A stretch of 64,000 nucleotides of DNA from Angiostrongylus vasorum (Eukaryota; Nematoda; Chromadorea; Rhabditida; Metastrongylidae), in assembly GCA_018806985.1 (NCBI GenBank), contig JADANN010000438.1, positions 694,001-758,000 of the forward strand, in the 5' to 3' direction. Below, piece by piece: positions 1 to 11,775 of this stretch; within the stretch, counting starts at the first letter, position 1; each line of letters begins with the position of its first letter. The notes under the pieces are model-generated. The model searched no databases. It worked only from the letters and a program-made list of their open reading frames with translations, and was not told the origin of the DNA. The translations under genes and the position numbers were made by a program.

Positions 1-282
1 GAAGGTTTTGAGGTACGGGTTACGATCCTGGCGCAGGAATCGCGAACACAAGCGCGCACAACTCTCGAGGCGTTCAGGACCAATTCCAAGAATCCGAAAA
101 TGAACCGCAGGGAGGAATGCCTCGTTATCACGCGTGATATTGAGGCAGTATATAAGCCTGTTATTCTGAGGAAATGGTACATTACGATTCCATGTGAACT
201 CTGTGCGGTTGGTCTCCACGTGAAATATTTTGTAGAAGACATAGAAACCGGTGAGTGTGCAAAGACTCTGTGTTCAATGTGA
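1..282 (+). pseudogene. Penelope-like element, C-terminal end of GIY-YIG ORF (continues left of the window)
   Basis: The frame starting at base 1 is open for 93 codons to TGA at 280-282. It reads EGFEVRVTILAQESRTQART, then SKNPKMNRREECLVITRDIE. The same protein block recurs, degraded, at 8860-8990, downstream of a clear GIY-YIG signature, which identifies it as the end of a PLE reverse-transcriptase/endonuclease polyprotein. This copy is intact within the window, so it may be the tail of a younger element. The non-coding PLE tail follows to about 430. Confidence 0.7.
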
Positions 283-430
283 TTGAAATTTTGGTTCAAC
301 ATTTTCTCTGTTTGGTTATGGAGGTGTTTGACCGTGTGGATTGCAGTCAACTTGACCTTTCCAGGCTCTGAGAAAGGCGAAATCCGCCGAGGCGTCAGCT
401 TGTACGTAAATAGAGAAACGAAATAACACC
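283..430 (+). repeat. PLE 3' tail
   Basis: Contains the family block CAACTTGACCTTTCCAGGCT, a degraded hammerhead-like core at about 367-400 and a tail reading GTAAATAGAGAAACGAAATA. It matches copies at 7660-8120 and 9200-9270. Confidence 0.65.
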
Positions 431-819
431 TTATATTTGTTAAACAGAAGTAGAAAGTATTCAATCAAAGTATTCAATCAATGCCGAGGTTAATAGAAAG
501 TCGGACATTGGGAGTGTCTGATTTCTTGGAACTAATGAGCACTTGTTATCGGTTGGTCTGGTAATTCAATAGTAAAGATAAGCGCTAGAAATTTGGTGTC
601 TATTGATTGTTTGTTGACTATCATGATGTTTGAGTGTTTTTCCTATAGCATTGTTTGGTAGTTTTTTTTTCACTTATGCCTATTGTTCTTTTATTTATTT
701 GTTTGTTCACATTGCTAGTGATTTCCGTCGTGGAAGTGGGTATCCCTAAGAAGTCATAATATGGCTACACATAAGAAGTCGAGTTATGTTTTGATACCAC
801 ACTTTTTGAAATCACAATG

Positions 820-1022
820 CTAACTTTTTATTTCCTACCTACTATAATTTTTCACGGCGGAGTATGGTGCGAAGTGCAACCATATTGATGCTGAGATATT
901 TGCAAAACTCCGGACATCAGGTGTTTGCGGTGGGGAACGAACACCCTATTACCCTTTCCAGGAGCTAACCCGTTCACCACCACACCATGCAGGTCTTTCG
1001 TTTCGCCTGTCTCTCATCTATT
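820..1022 (-). repeat. SINE-C copy
   Basis: Reverse-strand copy. The tail (AACTTTTTATTTCCTACC) lies at left and the tRNA-like head (CGTTCACCACCACACCATGC, inverted) at about 970-990. Confidence 0.7.
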
Positions 1023-1754
1023 TCTTTGCTACCGTATTTTTTGTTTTTGCGGCACTTTTTATTCTTTATACCAGGATATTTGTTGAGAATGAATGTTGTA
1101 ATGAATTTGATTGGCCGGCCCGAAAATTTCCCATCATTATAAAAAGCAGGTTTCACTTGCATCTTCTTTTACGAGCTCTTTTTTTTTTCGTCTGCTTAGA
1201 ACGTATTCGCAGCTCTGTGATAGTAATTGGCGCTGTTGTGCCTTTGTCAGGTTGTTATTCAGTTTCGGGTTACATTTATTGCCAGGTTGACAACATTTTG
1301 TGGTGATATCGGCAAAAATGGCACGATCTAGATCTTTAAGAAATTTTAATGTGACGTAGTCTCTTGAAATTGGTAATTTTTTCTGGAAGTCAATAAAAAG
1401 GCTTGTATGTGAGTGTTTGTGAACGGTGTTGAAATATCGAGGATTCTCTAATGGAACTCGTTACTCTTGATTCCAGTTGTTTGCGATTGTCTTATGGTTA
1501 TTGATGAAAGCTTTCAGTCGCATTGCTTTTTGTCTTCCTGAGTTTGTCGGGCCCTTTAGGGTCTGAATTTATAACAGAGTACGTACTTATTTCGGTACTG
1601 TTCACTGAGATCTATTATATTCGAAGATTTCGACTAGTTTTTTTCTTTCCATGCAGAGAAATTTCTAGAAAAACACACTTGTTTTGGTTTCAAATGATTA
1701 TTTCCGTTTGAAAGTGGTAAAGTCCATGATTAAGCTAGGATAACTCTAACCTAT

Positions 1755-1975
1755 GGGCGCGTGTAGCGCAGTGTTAGAGGTAGTTAGAATTCCTCTAGAA
1801 TACGAACAAGATCGTTGGCTCAACTCTTTACAGTGAACTTGTGTTAGTGGAGTGTAAGAGAATAAAAGCACTGACTGAGACATCGGTAGACCACCGAAAG
1901 TCATTGTTTAGGCAACATATGTATTCAATTACCTCTACGATTCTTAAAGGAGTCGTTGCATATCTTAGGGATTGG
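1755..1975 (+). repeat. Diverged SINE-A copy
   Basis: GCGCGTGTAGCGCAGTG head, then ACATCGGTAGACCACCG and a degraded 3' part. Clearly older than the other SINE-A copies. Confidence 0.65.
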
Positions 1976-2089
1976 TTAGCACACTGAACGTTTTTCATTT
2001 TTTTGATATTTAACCTTACTCAGTTGGATATTTTTTTATTGTTTTAAACATTTCGATTCATTTATTTATGTGTTAGTTTAATTAAAGGA

Positions 2090-2372
2090 TAAAAAGGATG
2101 AAGCTCTCGGCGTTGATCAATCCCCTGTGGGATGCGCCATGCATTGGACTTTATTAAGCATCGTATAGAGGTGATTGAATGCATATCTGGCCTTTACAGT
2201 GACTCGCGGTGGCCTAGCGATGTATCGAGCCAGTACTGCTCCCCTCCCAGACAAGTCTGGTACCAATTTGCCGACACCGAAGGCATGGAAAGCTTGGTGG
2301 GCCATGGGCACTGGGACCGATTCCACGTGTGTGTTGCAGGGCTCCTCCAACCACTGCGCCACACGCTCCCAT
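2090..2372 (-). repeat. SINE-A copy
   Basis: Inverted copy from AAGCTCTCGGCGTTGATCAA to the inverted head ACTGCGCCACACGCTCCC. The overlapping open frames on both strands here are repeat shadows. Confidence 0.85.
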
Positions 2373-2579
2373 TCGCTTAATTATCTAAGAAAATAATAGT
2401 GACTAGCCTTGTCAAAGTTTAGGGAAAGTCGGTTTTTGAAATCAATTTACTTGATGCGACAGATGTTCAAATGGACATAAGTGCATTTATAATACACTTA
2501 TCACGTGTTGTTATCTTGTAGGAGACGTGTTTCCCAATTCGAAAAAAGTCTCAAGGGTCTTTGCAAGGCCTCCTATGTC

Positions 2580-2725
2580 TGCGACCACAATGATGCTGAG
2601 ATATTTGCAAAACTCCGGATCGCAGGTGTCTGCGGTGGGGAACGAACACGCTATCACCCTTTCTGGGGCTAACGTGTTCACCACGACGCCATGCGGGTCC
2701 TTACATTATCCTACCCTGAAAAGTA
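2580..2725 (-). repeat. SINE-C fragment
   Basis: GATGCTGAGATATTTGCAAA and GTGTTCACCACGACGCCATG match the family; the tail end is cut off. Confidence 0.7.
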
Positions 2726-2740
2726 GTAATAGGCAGTAAA

Positions 2741-5021
2741 TTGAAAAGTTAACCTTGTGTGTCTAGTTGAATGGGTTAGCAGAAAAATATTCGATTATTG
2801 CCATTGCTGGTGATATTGTAAGACTGTTACTTTTCGGGTTTTCCAGTTTTCATTAGTTCGTTTAACACATCTCCATCGACCACTCAAATCGACCATCGAG
2901 CTTTTTCGAACCATCTGATTATGATTTCGCTTCAAGTCGGCTATTAGTGCCTGTTTTCTCCCTTTCCACATATACCAGTTTCCACATAACATTAAAAGTT
3001 TCGATCTCTCCAACTTCTTATGAAGATTGTTGGGAAAGATTTGTTGAACTATCTTTCACACGGTCTCAAAAGACTTTAGATGATGTTCATGGTCGATGTA
3101 GCACGGAAATGTTGAAAATCAACTGCTATTTCGCTTAACCTGCAACTTTATCGCAATCTTTGGAAACGTTTGGCTGAGTGTTTGATTCACAATGGATAAA
3201 TGACATTGAAAAGTTGAAATATAAGTGTTATTTGAATACAAACACATGACTGTTACTTAGACATAAACAGGTCAACTCGTGGGTCTCATTTGTACAGCTT
3301 TGTCAGCTTTTTTTCTGTTGTGGATCTTATGCTAAACAATATGAGTTACCGTTGTTTCTTGAAAGTAACTTTGTTAGGTCATATTATGTTATCCAAGCAG
3401 TACCTGCCGATGAACTCAACCCATTTTCCAACATGGTGACGGATTCGATCGAAATTCGATGTTCCGTTCAGAATATGCACATTTAGAATCAAAGCTGAAT
3501 CTCTTGATGTAGTAGGGGCTTGTTTTTAACCTCTGGCTTAGTTATGAGTACCTTTTTTTACTGTGGTGAATTTAAGCTCTAGATTTTGCTTTCTTTTTGA
3601 CCCAGTTTTTCAAGAAAGAACAGATAGATGGGCGTGGACACGCAGTATGTGTGATGTGTGTTCACTCTTCATTCCTTCTACCAGTGCTGTCTGCATTGCC
3701 TTTAGTTTTATGTGCATTTTTTTCACTTAATCAAGGAAAAAATCTCTGTTCTGAAAGGTTTATCAAGATTAGGAAAAGGGTGTTAGATCAGTCCCTCAGC
3801 AGTCGAACAGTGTGCTCTCTCTCTCTATAGCATGTAACCTTGGGTTTTTTGAAATATTTTTGGTCTCATGAGCTAATCGTTACGGCGCAGAGCTTTTTTC
3901 CATCGTAGAGAGTTTTTTCTTGTCAGAGAGAGTCCATTTTCGATCGCACACCACAACTTGATAAGAACAGGTCGCGTTGTTGCTAATGAGAACTGCCAAT
4001 GTTAAATCACGTCAGCATGTGTGAATCAGAGAAGTTTTACGGTATCCATTCATCGAGTTTCTGGGCTTTTACGAGCAGTTTTAAGTGTTTAGAAATTATT
4101 GAATCGAAACATCTGTATACGAAACAGTTTCTGCGGCATTCCTAGAACTTTGTCCATACGCTGTTTCAAACTCGTTTATTGTGTTCGAATATGAGCGCGT
4201 CATCTATAGCTCGGAGCTTCTAGGTTCATCACTGCATCGTTCTTCTCGTTGATGCTCTGTGCTTGGTTCTCATTTTCGAATGTTGCTGTTGTTGTAGGGT
4301 ATAGCCTAAATTCAATGCCACGTGACTTGTGCATTGATATTAATACACACTCTTTTAGACTGTTTGTTTTTCCACAGAGATATCCATTTACTATAACTTT
4401 TGCATTAGAATGTTGTTAAAGAAGTGAAAAGCTATTTTCCATAGTATTTTTTAAAAAAAAACCTCTTCTAAACAGATTTTTTTCATGCGTAACGTCCTCA
4501 GCGGAAAATAGCACGTACTCACATGCAGCTTCCACCACAGAACTAGGTGTCGTAAATGTGTTAAATATTCGAAAACAGCCATTCTTTATGGTATTTATGA
4601 TTCCTGAAAACTTGCTAAAAGTGCGACAAACTGATAAGATCTGAAGAGGACGTATTTTTTTTTACATAACTCAACATCACACATTTTGTAGATCCTACAA
4701 ATTCATGCATGAGATTCGTTTCCCCCCTCAACCATCACCCACAAAGGTCTTCAGATTTGCAAATGAGGTGGGCTACTGCTTGAGGGGTTTTTGGCCTACT
4801 TTACGATGGTCGTCGAATGATGCTCAAGTCGGTTCTCCCTGAATTCTAAAAATAGCCCTAGAGCTTCGTAGATCCTCACCACAGGCATTCGCCAGTTTTC
4901 GTGGATTGGCAAAGCGGGCCTATCCGAAACAAGTCTGCTACCAATTTTACGACTCTAGACTGATGTAGGAGTCCGATCACCGCCTTGTGCGGGTTGAACA
5001 GTACTATCAGCACTGTGATGA
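2741..5021. other. No gene recognised
   Basis: AT-rich DNA without a sustained coding frame, splice-linked frames or a repeat I recognise. Short open frames here (up to 77 codons) show no domain or family signature. Confidence 0.5.
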
Positions 5022-5286
5022 AAGGATAAAAAAAGCTGTCGGCGTTGGTCAATCCTTGAGGGATGCGTCGTGCATTCGACTTCCTTAAGCATCGTTTGGA
5101 GACGACTGAATGCATATCTGGCCTTTACAATGGCTCGCGGTGACCTATCGATGTGCTGCTATCCTCCCAGCCAAGTCTGGTACCAGTTCGCCGACACCGG
5201 AGGGGTGGAAAGCTTGGTGGACCAGGGGCGCGGGAATCGATCCCAAGTGTATTGCAGGGCGCCTCCCACCGCTGCGCCACACACAC
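5022..5286 (-). repeat. SINE-A copy (left arm of a head-to-head pair)
   Basis: Inverted copy, tail GAAAGGATAAAAAAAGCTGT at left, head CCACCGCTGCGCCACAC at right. It faces the + copy at 5454 across 167 bases. Confidence 0.8.
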
Positions 5287-5453
5287 CGAGCACTGTGATA
5301 AAGCGTAATTACTAGAAAGAAAGCGTGAAATATCAGTCCTTCATTATATTTCCTAAAGTGTTTATTAATGTTTTTCGATTGAATATCCGTCACTATTTTT
5401 TTGAAACACCTTTTATCACATAACTGCAAAATAGCTTTTCTATAGCAAACATG

Positions 5454-5735
5454 GGCCCCCTAGCGCAGTGGTCGGAGGCGCCCTGAAATACATACGGGAT
5501 CAGTCCCCTCGCCCATGGCCCGCCAAGCCTTCCATCCGTCCAGGGTTGGTAAATTGGCACCAGACTTGTATGCGAGGATAGCAACACTGGCTCGATACAT
5601 CGGTAGGCCACCGCGAGTCATTGTAAAGGCCATATACATGCATTCAATCACCTCCAACGATACTTAATGAAGTCGAATGCATGGCCAATCCCTCAGGGGA
5701 TTGATCAACGCCGAGAGCTTCATCCTTTATCCTTC
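5454..5735 (+). repeat. SINE-A copy (right arm of a head-to-head pair)
   Basis: CCCTAGCGCAGTGGTCGGAG head, CTCGATACATCGGTAGGCC middle, ending near CTTCATCCTTTATCC. Confidence 0.85.
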
Positions 5736-7640
5736 CATAGCAAACGTTTTCCTCGATTTCTCAAAAACATTTAAAACTAATTAAACCAATGATAAAGATG
5801 GATGATGGTGTTTTTTACAGGTGTTCTGTGTTAGAGATCACGAATGTTCAACCTCAGAAGAAGTCGGTATTAAATCCAACCTCTTTTTTTGTGGTTGCCT
5901 TATGAACGAACCTTTTATGCGTGGTGGTAGAGGTTTTCATGATGTCAACATACAGTAAGTAGGTCTTGGACGAGTTTCGAGCAACAAGTTCTCAGAAAAT
6001 GACAACACGTCACCATTTTCATTAAGAAATTACTCCTCAGTAAGTCCGGATCCTCATCGGACGACTACAGGAAGAGTTAATGTTCGTCGAATACCGGTTA
6101 TTTAGTGGTTTGTCATGTTATGACGTTTTTTGAGTGAGCGATTTTCTTTAAGAGGTACTAGAGCACAGTAAAAGAGCGGATCGAACGGTGAAAGTGTCCG
6201 CCAGTCATCAATACCTAGGAGACGCTCCATGAACTAGGCTACATTGAACATCGTAAAGTTTACTGAATATATATTTGGTCTACGGAATATCTTGTAGGGA
6301 TCTGCAGATATATTAACTCAGTAATTTCATCCTCCTGAACAAGTATGGCACGAATTTTGCATCATCAGATGGATGATGCGATAACTTTTTCCTAGTTGAG
6401 GAATCCAAAAATAGAACGGCAGTTTCAGAAAGCACACTTTTTTGATATTAGTTACATTTACGCGAGATCCTCTGCTAGTTGGGTACAGTTTCTTATTGAA
6501 TATTTCACTTTGGGAGACTTTTGAGAAGCGCGTGAGGTATTCTAGGTGTTCAGTAATCGGTCTTGTTGGTGCCTGGCCCCACTACTTTTTATTGCTTTTA
6601 GAACATTGTCGGTTGTGTCTTCAATTTGGGGCTAATCTTAAATTTATTTTAACTGATACTCTTCAATAAATGAATGTTCTTTAGATAACCAAATTGTTAA
6701 TACACTATTTATTTATCCACGAAAGCTGAGGTTTCGGAGGGTTTCAACTTTTTCAGATATTGGAGATTGAAGTTGACTGCAATCTTGTTGGTCAGATGTC
6801 TCCGTAATCCCAATGGAAAATCTGCGAAACCTAGACTTCAATCGTATGAGAAACAAAACAGTTTTTTTTTAAACATTCACCGTTTTCTATGAGTCTTCAA
6901 CTGAGTCTTCCACGTGAAGACAACTTCACGGAGTTCCCATGAACGGGTAATGTACCCCTCTTATGTTAAGAAAAATCAGTCTTAGATATTTTATGAGATT
7001 ACGCGTTTTGAAATCTTCGGATTTAAGCGAAACTTGGAGTCCATCCAGAATGCTTAGTCAAGTAGTTCATATTATGCAATCTTTTGCCTTGTGCATGAAC
7101 ACTCATACAAGTGCTTTCGTACTGGTTGGTGTTTTCGAGTGTTTGGTGTTATTTCAATCACTACTACCGATTTCTCTTGACCGGCTGTTTTTAAACAACG
7201 TTTTAAAGCTGCATTTATTTCGTTTGACGGGAAGGGCAGGATAAGTGGGACCTTATTCTGGATAGAATTGTCATTTAAGGGGTGTGGTTTTTTCTGTGAA
7301 CCTCTGCGGAGGAGCTACAGTTTCGTAACCATTGCAAATGGCTATTTGCTGCGCCATTTTCAGGGATTCTTCCTTCTGCTGCCTTCCTCTGCACATGCTG
7401 GTGGTTTCTAATAAGCGCCCTTTTTTGTGTGTGAGGTGTGAGAGGATAGGTAATGAATACGTCTGTTTATGTTACTTACATTTCGGTACAATATGATGGC
7501 GTATCTGTTTTCAGAATGCTTAATTTGAACGTTCAAAGTAGACTCCAGTTTTCCTTTGGCTTCTCTCCGTTAATTCCCATGATCGATTTTCTATTAACCT
7601 CGGCATGATCAAATAGTTCTTTATATCCTTGTTAAGCAAA
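5736..7640. other. No gene recognised; one PLE-tail scrap
   Basis: Mostly unassigned AT-rich sequence. About 6700-6800 resembles an inverted, decayed PLE tail (TATTTATCCACGAAAGCTGA). The 93-codon frame at 6963-7244 shows no family signature and I do not call it a gene. Confidence 0.45.
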
Positions 7641-7659
7641 CATGAGTTGTTATTTTATT

Positions 7660-8120
7660 CTTTATTTACGAAAAAGCTGACGTTTCGACGGACTTTGCGT
7701 TCCCCATAACCTGGAAAGGTCAAGCTGACGGCCATCTACCCAGTCAAGCACCTCCATAACGAAACAGCGAAAATGCTGAACCAAGATTTCAATAATATTG
7801 AACACAGAATGGCTTCTTTGCACACTCAAATAAGACGTGTTCAAGACTTAGTTTAATGTGAGGAGCATATTACGCTTCCGTGGGATGTTTGTGCGGTTGG
7901 TCTTCACGTGATATGTTCAGTGGAAGATTCATAAAAAGCGGTGAGTGTGCAAGGAGCCATTCTGTGCTCAATGTGATTGAGGTCTTGGTTTACCACTTTC
8001 TCTGTTTGATTATGGAGGTCTTTGACTATGTAGATCGGGGTCAACTTGACCTTTCCAGACTATGTGGAAGACCAAGTCCGTCGAAACGTCGGCTTGTTCG
8101 TAAATAAAGAATAAAATAAC
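7660..8120. repeat. Inverted pair of PLE tails
   Basis: An inverted tail (about 7660-7835, with AAGCTGACGTTTCGACGGAC) faces a + tail (about 7870-8115, with CAACTTGACCTTTCCAGACT and CGTCGAAACGTCGGCTTG). Both end in the same A-rich TTTACG/CGTAAA border, so the two arms could fold together. Confidence 0.65.
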
Positions 8121-8708
8121 ATATGTCGGGTAAATCTTATATACTGTGACTGTTCGTCCAACAACTCAAAACATTTTTCCTTTTTCCTTTTATGTGGAGC
8201 AGGTGACAAAGCAATCATCTATATACCTACAGCAGAGGGTGGAGATCGATTAATGGAGCTTCCACCTTACATAAAGGCAGTGATGAGGCTTGCTGCTAGT
8301 CGTTATTCCATTGTCAACGTAAATATTGAGCTGTTTGGGCCTCCAGGAGAGCTATGAGCTGCCAAATCGAGAAGCCATACATGTTTATTGCTCCTTCGTG
8401 TTGCAGTAAGAACTCGAGGATGGCTTTATTTCGGAGTCATTCGACACCTTTGCATAAAGGGCGGTGACGACGAAGGACTCCATCTACGCGCTGTTAGAAC
8501 CCGCTTTATGTAGACGAATAAGGAACATTTGGGTGTTCTTGTGATGGGCTAGAATTTGTTTCAGTGACTGGGTGAAGGTTATTGTTGAAAGCTATCTTAT
8601 TCTATATAGTGGCCCGTCTGTACAGGTGATGTTAATTCTTATCTTGAATAATGATAAATTGGTAGACGTGAGATCATCAGTGGTTACTAACTTATGTGTC
8701 TTATAAAG

Positions 8709-9275
8709 TACCAGGTTTCTTGCAAAGTATGCGAAGACGAATATATTGGCGAAACGGGTAGAAATCTCTGCGTCTCCATATAAATGAACACGTAGTCGGT
8801 AAACTTAAAGTTAAGCCAAATGTTCCACTAGGAGCGCTTAAGACACAGACATAATGGGGAAGATTTTTGAAGTATAAGTGACTATTCTCGCACAGGAATC
8901 TAAAACTTCAGCGCGTAAAACCCTCGGAGCATTCCGAGTAGCGTCCAAGAATCCAAAAATGAACGGCGGAGCGAATGGTTCTTTATCACACATGATCTCA
9001 CACAGCATCTCAGACTGATATTTTAGCTTGAGAGTGGCTCACTACTCATCCATGTTAGTTGTCTCCACCTGCGTGGAAGATCCAATTGAAGACATAAAAA
9101 AACGATGAATATATGAAAGAGCTGTTTCGTTTCCAATGCGATTGAGATCTGCGTTTCATAGTTTCCTGTTGGGGTTATGGCGACATCTGACTTACTAGAC
9201 TACAGTCGTCTTCACTTTCCAGGCTCTGAGGCAAGCGAAATGCGCCTTACCGTCGGCTTTCGTGGATAAGTGGAA
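8709..9275 (+). pseudogene. Penelope-like element GIY-YIG endonuclease remnant plus tail
   Basis: The frame at 8709-8780 reads YQVSCKVCEDEYIGETGRNL, the GIY-YIG endonuclease signature of Penelope-like retroelements, preceded by the paired cysteines typical of this family. It is broken by TAA at 8781. Homology then jumps frame to EHVVGKLKVKP (about 8786-8820) and again to VTILAQESKTSARKTL (about 8880-8925), so there are at least two frameshifts. The + tail follows (about 9210-9270, CTTTCCAGGCTCTGAGG). In PLEs this domain nicks target DNA for retrotransposition; this copy is dead. No reverse-transcriptase domain is recognisable upstream, so it is 5' truncated. Confidence 0.72.
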
Positions 9276-10164
9276 GTGTAGTAACAACCTCATGCTTCCT
9301 GATCCAAGAATATGGAGTTATTAATCAATGCGGAAGTCACTATAAGACCGGTCTTAGAAATCAATACTCCTTGTTCCTCATTTTTTCTTTACGACTTGTT
9401 TTCTACCTGTTGTATTTCAGTACGTTGCAGTGCCGTAGGGTGACTTTTCGTGTAATGCTGTAACGTACGTTAGGAGGCAACTACTTTTAAGCAAAGGCTT
9501 ACTCTTTCGGAAAGAAAGCAATTGTTCTTTAATTGTGCGTCTTTGTTCGTTTGTAAGCCATTGGTAGAGTTTGTGGAAAGTTTCTTCTTCTGATGCACCT
9601 GCATACTTTTGTTGAACATCTTGCTCTGTATTGCAAGTCGACTTTTCTCCCCGTGGTGAGGCGGTGAATTATGTGGCGCTTTAAATTCTATGCTAGGCGA
9701 ATCATGTATTTGGTTATTCGCCAGTGTTAGAAATCAGTACCTTTTTGAATTGTTAAGCTATCACGACGTTTATTCAGTTGACGTTGTCACCTCTTCGTCT
9801 TCTCAGAGCCACGTTAATCCGAGTCGTTCGAATCCAGAGAAATGAACGCCGTTCGTTTTGTGGACCTCACAAATCCGTGCCCTTTTATACAGGATGGGTA
9901 TTGATTGACTGTCGGCTCCAATGTGATCTACTTTGGGCGCACAATGCATCCTGTAGCAGACGGTATTATATTAGCTAGCACATAGCGAATCAATACTTTT
10001 TTACACCGACGGACCGTCATTTGTCGTCGATATTAATAAAAAAATACCTTATTAGGAAGAAGAATGTTAGAAATCCATCATTTGACTGTTCTGGCAGTGT
10101 ACGACTCTTGGTTTGGTGATTTCATAATATAATTTTCAATGAGGTTTAGTGATTTACACTTACT

Positions 10165-10510
10165 GGAATACTCGGAAGGCCTGTCTTCACTGATTGTGCG
10201 GGCGTCGGCATATTTTCCACTTCTTGGAGCTTTGCTGGTTTCATTGTGATTCCCTATAGGGGTCGTCACCACCATAGCCTTTCGCCGCCCTTGTGGATCA
10301 GAGGGAGATTCGCCATTATACGCCTAGTTTAATATCAAGACGGTGCTGGATCCTGGTATTGGTTTACTCTTAGCTGGGCTTCCTAATGGAAACACCGGAC
10401 CCTCAGCTTGGGAGGCCCAGCTGGGAGGATGGATTCTCCTGCTGTACATCGCAACCCAACACACAGGAACACTTCTCAGCCCTGATGAGGCGGTAAATCG
10501 TTGGGACGTT
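10165..10510 (-). repeat. Family D copy (left arm)
   Basis: Reads from GCCTGTCTTCACTGATTGTG to GATGAGGCGGTAAATCG. It is inverted relative to the copy at 11388, with the CGGTAAACC-type ends facing each other across about 880 bases. Confidence 0.65.
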
Positions 10511-10608
10511 AGTAATTGACAAAAACTTTCATTGTCGAAAAATACAGGTTGCTTTGAAGTTTCTCTAACGAGCTCTGTTCAGTTTTCTTTTTTTATCTTT
10601 ACATCAAG

Positions 10609-10885
10609 AGCGCGTGTGGCGCAGTGGTTGGAGGCGCCACTGCGACACACGTGGAATCGATCCCCGCTCCCATGGCCCACCGAGCCTTCCATCCCTCCGG
10701 TGTCGGCAAATTGGTATCAGACTTGTCTGGGAGGATAGCGCATTGGCTGGATACATCGGTAGGCCACCGCGAGTCATTGTAAAGGCTAGATATGCATTTA
10801 ATCACCTCTATACGATGCTTAATAAAGTCGAATGCATGGCGCATTCCTCAGAGATTGATCAATGCCAAGACCTTTTATCCTTTTA
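10609..10885 (+). repeat. SINE-A copy
   Basis: GCGCGTGTGGCGCAGTGG head with A-box-like and B-box-like (GGAATCGATCCCCGC) blocks, ending TTTTATCCTTTT. It lies between the two inverted family D copies. Confidence 0.88.
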
Positions 10886-11387
10886 ACCTGCTTACTCTGA
10901 CCTTTGAGAGGACCAAGAACCACCTTCACAAACAGATCACGAAGGATATTGCGGGCTACGGGACAATATCCATTTCACTAATAGTTTGCAAGCCGAACAA
11001 GATTATCCTGTGGTAGAATAACGAGTGCTTTGGGGTTTTTCCAAGTGGTCACTGCTTGCCAAGCGCTATTTTGTTTCCGGGATGGTAATTCTTGAAATAA
11101 GTTTGCATCTAGTTGTACTACACGAATCAAAGTTCAATACACCAAAGAACATTTTTTCATCCTCAATGAGGCAGTGACCTATTAGAAGAGAGGTAGAGGG
11201 TATTGTAATAATAGGGCTTCGAATTAAAATCGATCACCGTCTAACGAGAAGTACAGCCCTATTCAAGAGAGTTTTATCCTTTTTTATCTATACATCATGA
11301 TTAGGCGTGCGAGACGGTAACAAAGGGTTCATATTTCTAGCTTATTCTTAATTTATTAATTTAATTTATTTAACATAAATTCTCCTG

Positions 11388-11775
11388 CCAACGGTTTACC
11401 GCCTCATTGTGGCTAGGAGATGTTCCTGGGTGTCGGACTGCGATGTACAGCGGGGGGATTCGTCTCCACGGCAGGGTCTCCCAAGCTGAGAATGAGTCCG
11501 GCGTTTCCATCAGGAAGCCTAGCTAAGAGTAAACCAATACCAAGATCCACGACCGTCCTGGTATCAAAGTCGCATGGTGGCAAATCTCCCTCTGATCCAC
11601 AAGGACTGCGACTGCCTATCGTGGTGACGACTTGTTGCAGACTTTTGCCAGGCTCTCCTCGGGATTCCAGGGAACTGCAATGGCTTTACCAGCAAGTTTC
11701 CGAAAAGTGGTGATTGTGCTGGGGCCCGCAGAACTAGTGAGGACGGGCTCTTTCAAGTATCGAGTATCAAGTAAT
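11388..11775 (+). repeat. Family D copy (right arm)
   Basis: ACGGTTTACCGCCTCATTG to TTCAAGTATCGAGTATCAAG. The central block CTAGCTAAGAGTAAACCAAT is shared with copies at 16862 and 62027. The open frame inside it (11420-11713) is a repeat shadow. Confidence 0.75.

Noticed and set aside
10609..10700. Possible tRNA gene
   Set aside because: The A-box and B-box resemble a tRNA, but the sequence continues as a repeated 285-bp element with target-site duplications at other copies; no cloverleaf with paired acceptor ends was seen.
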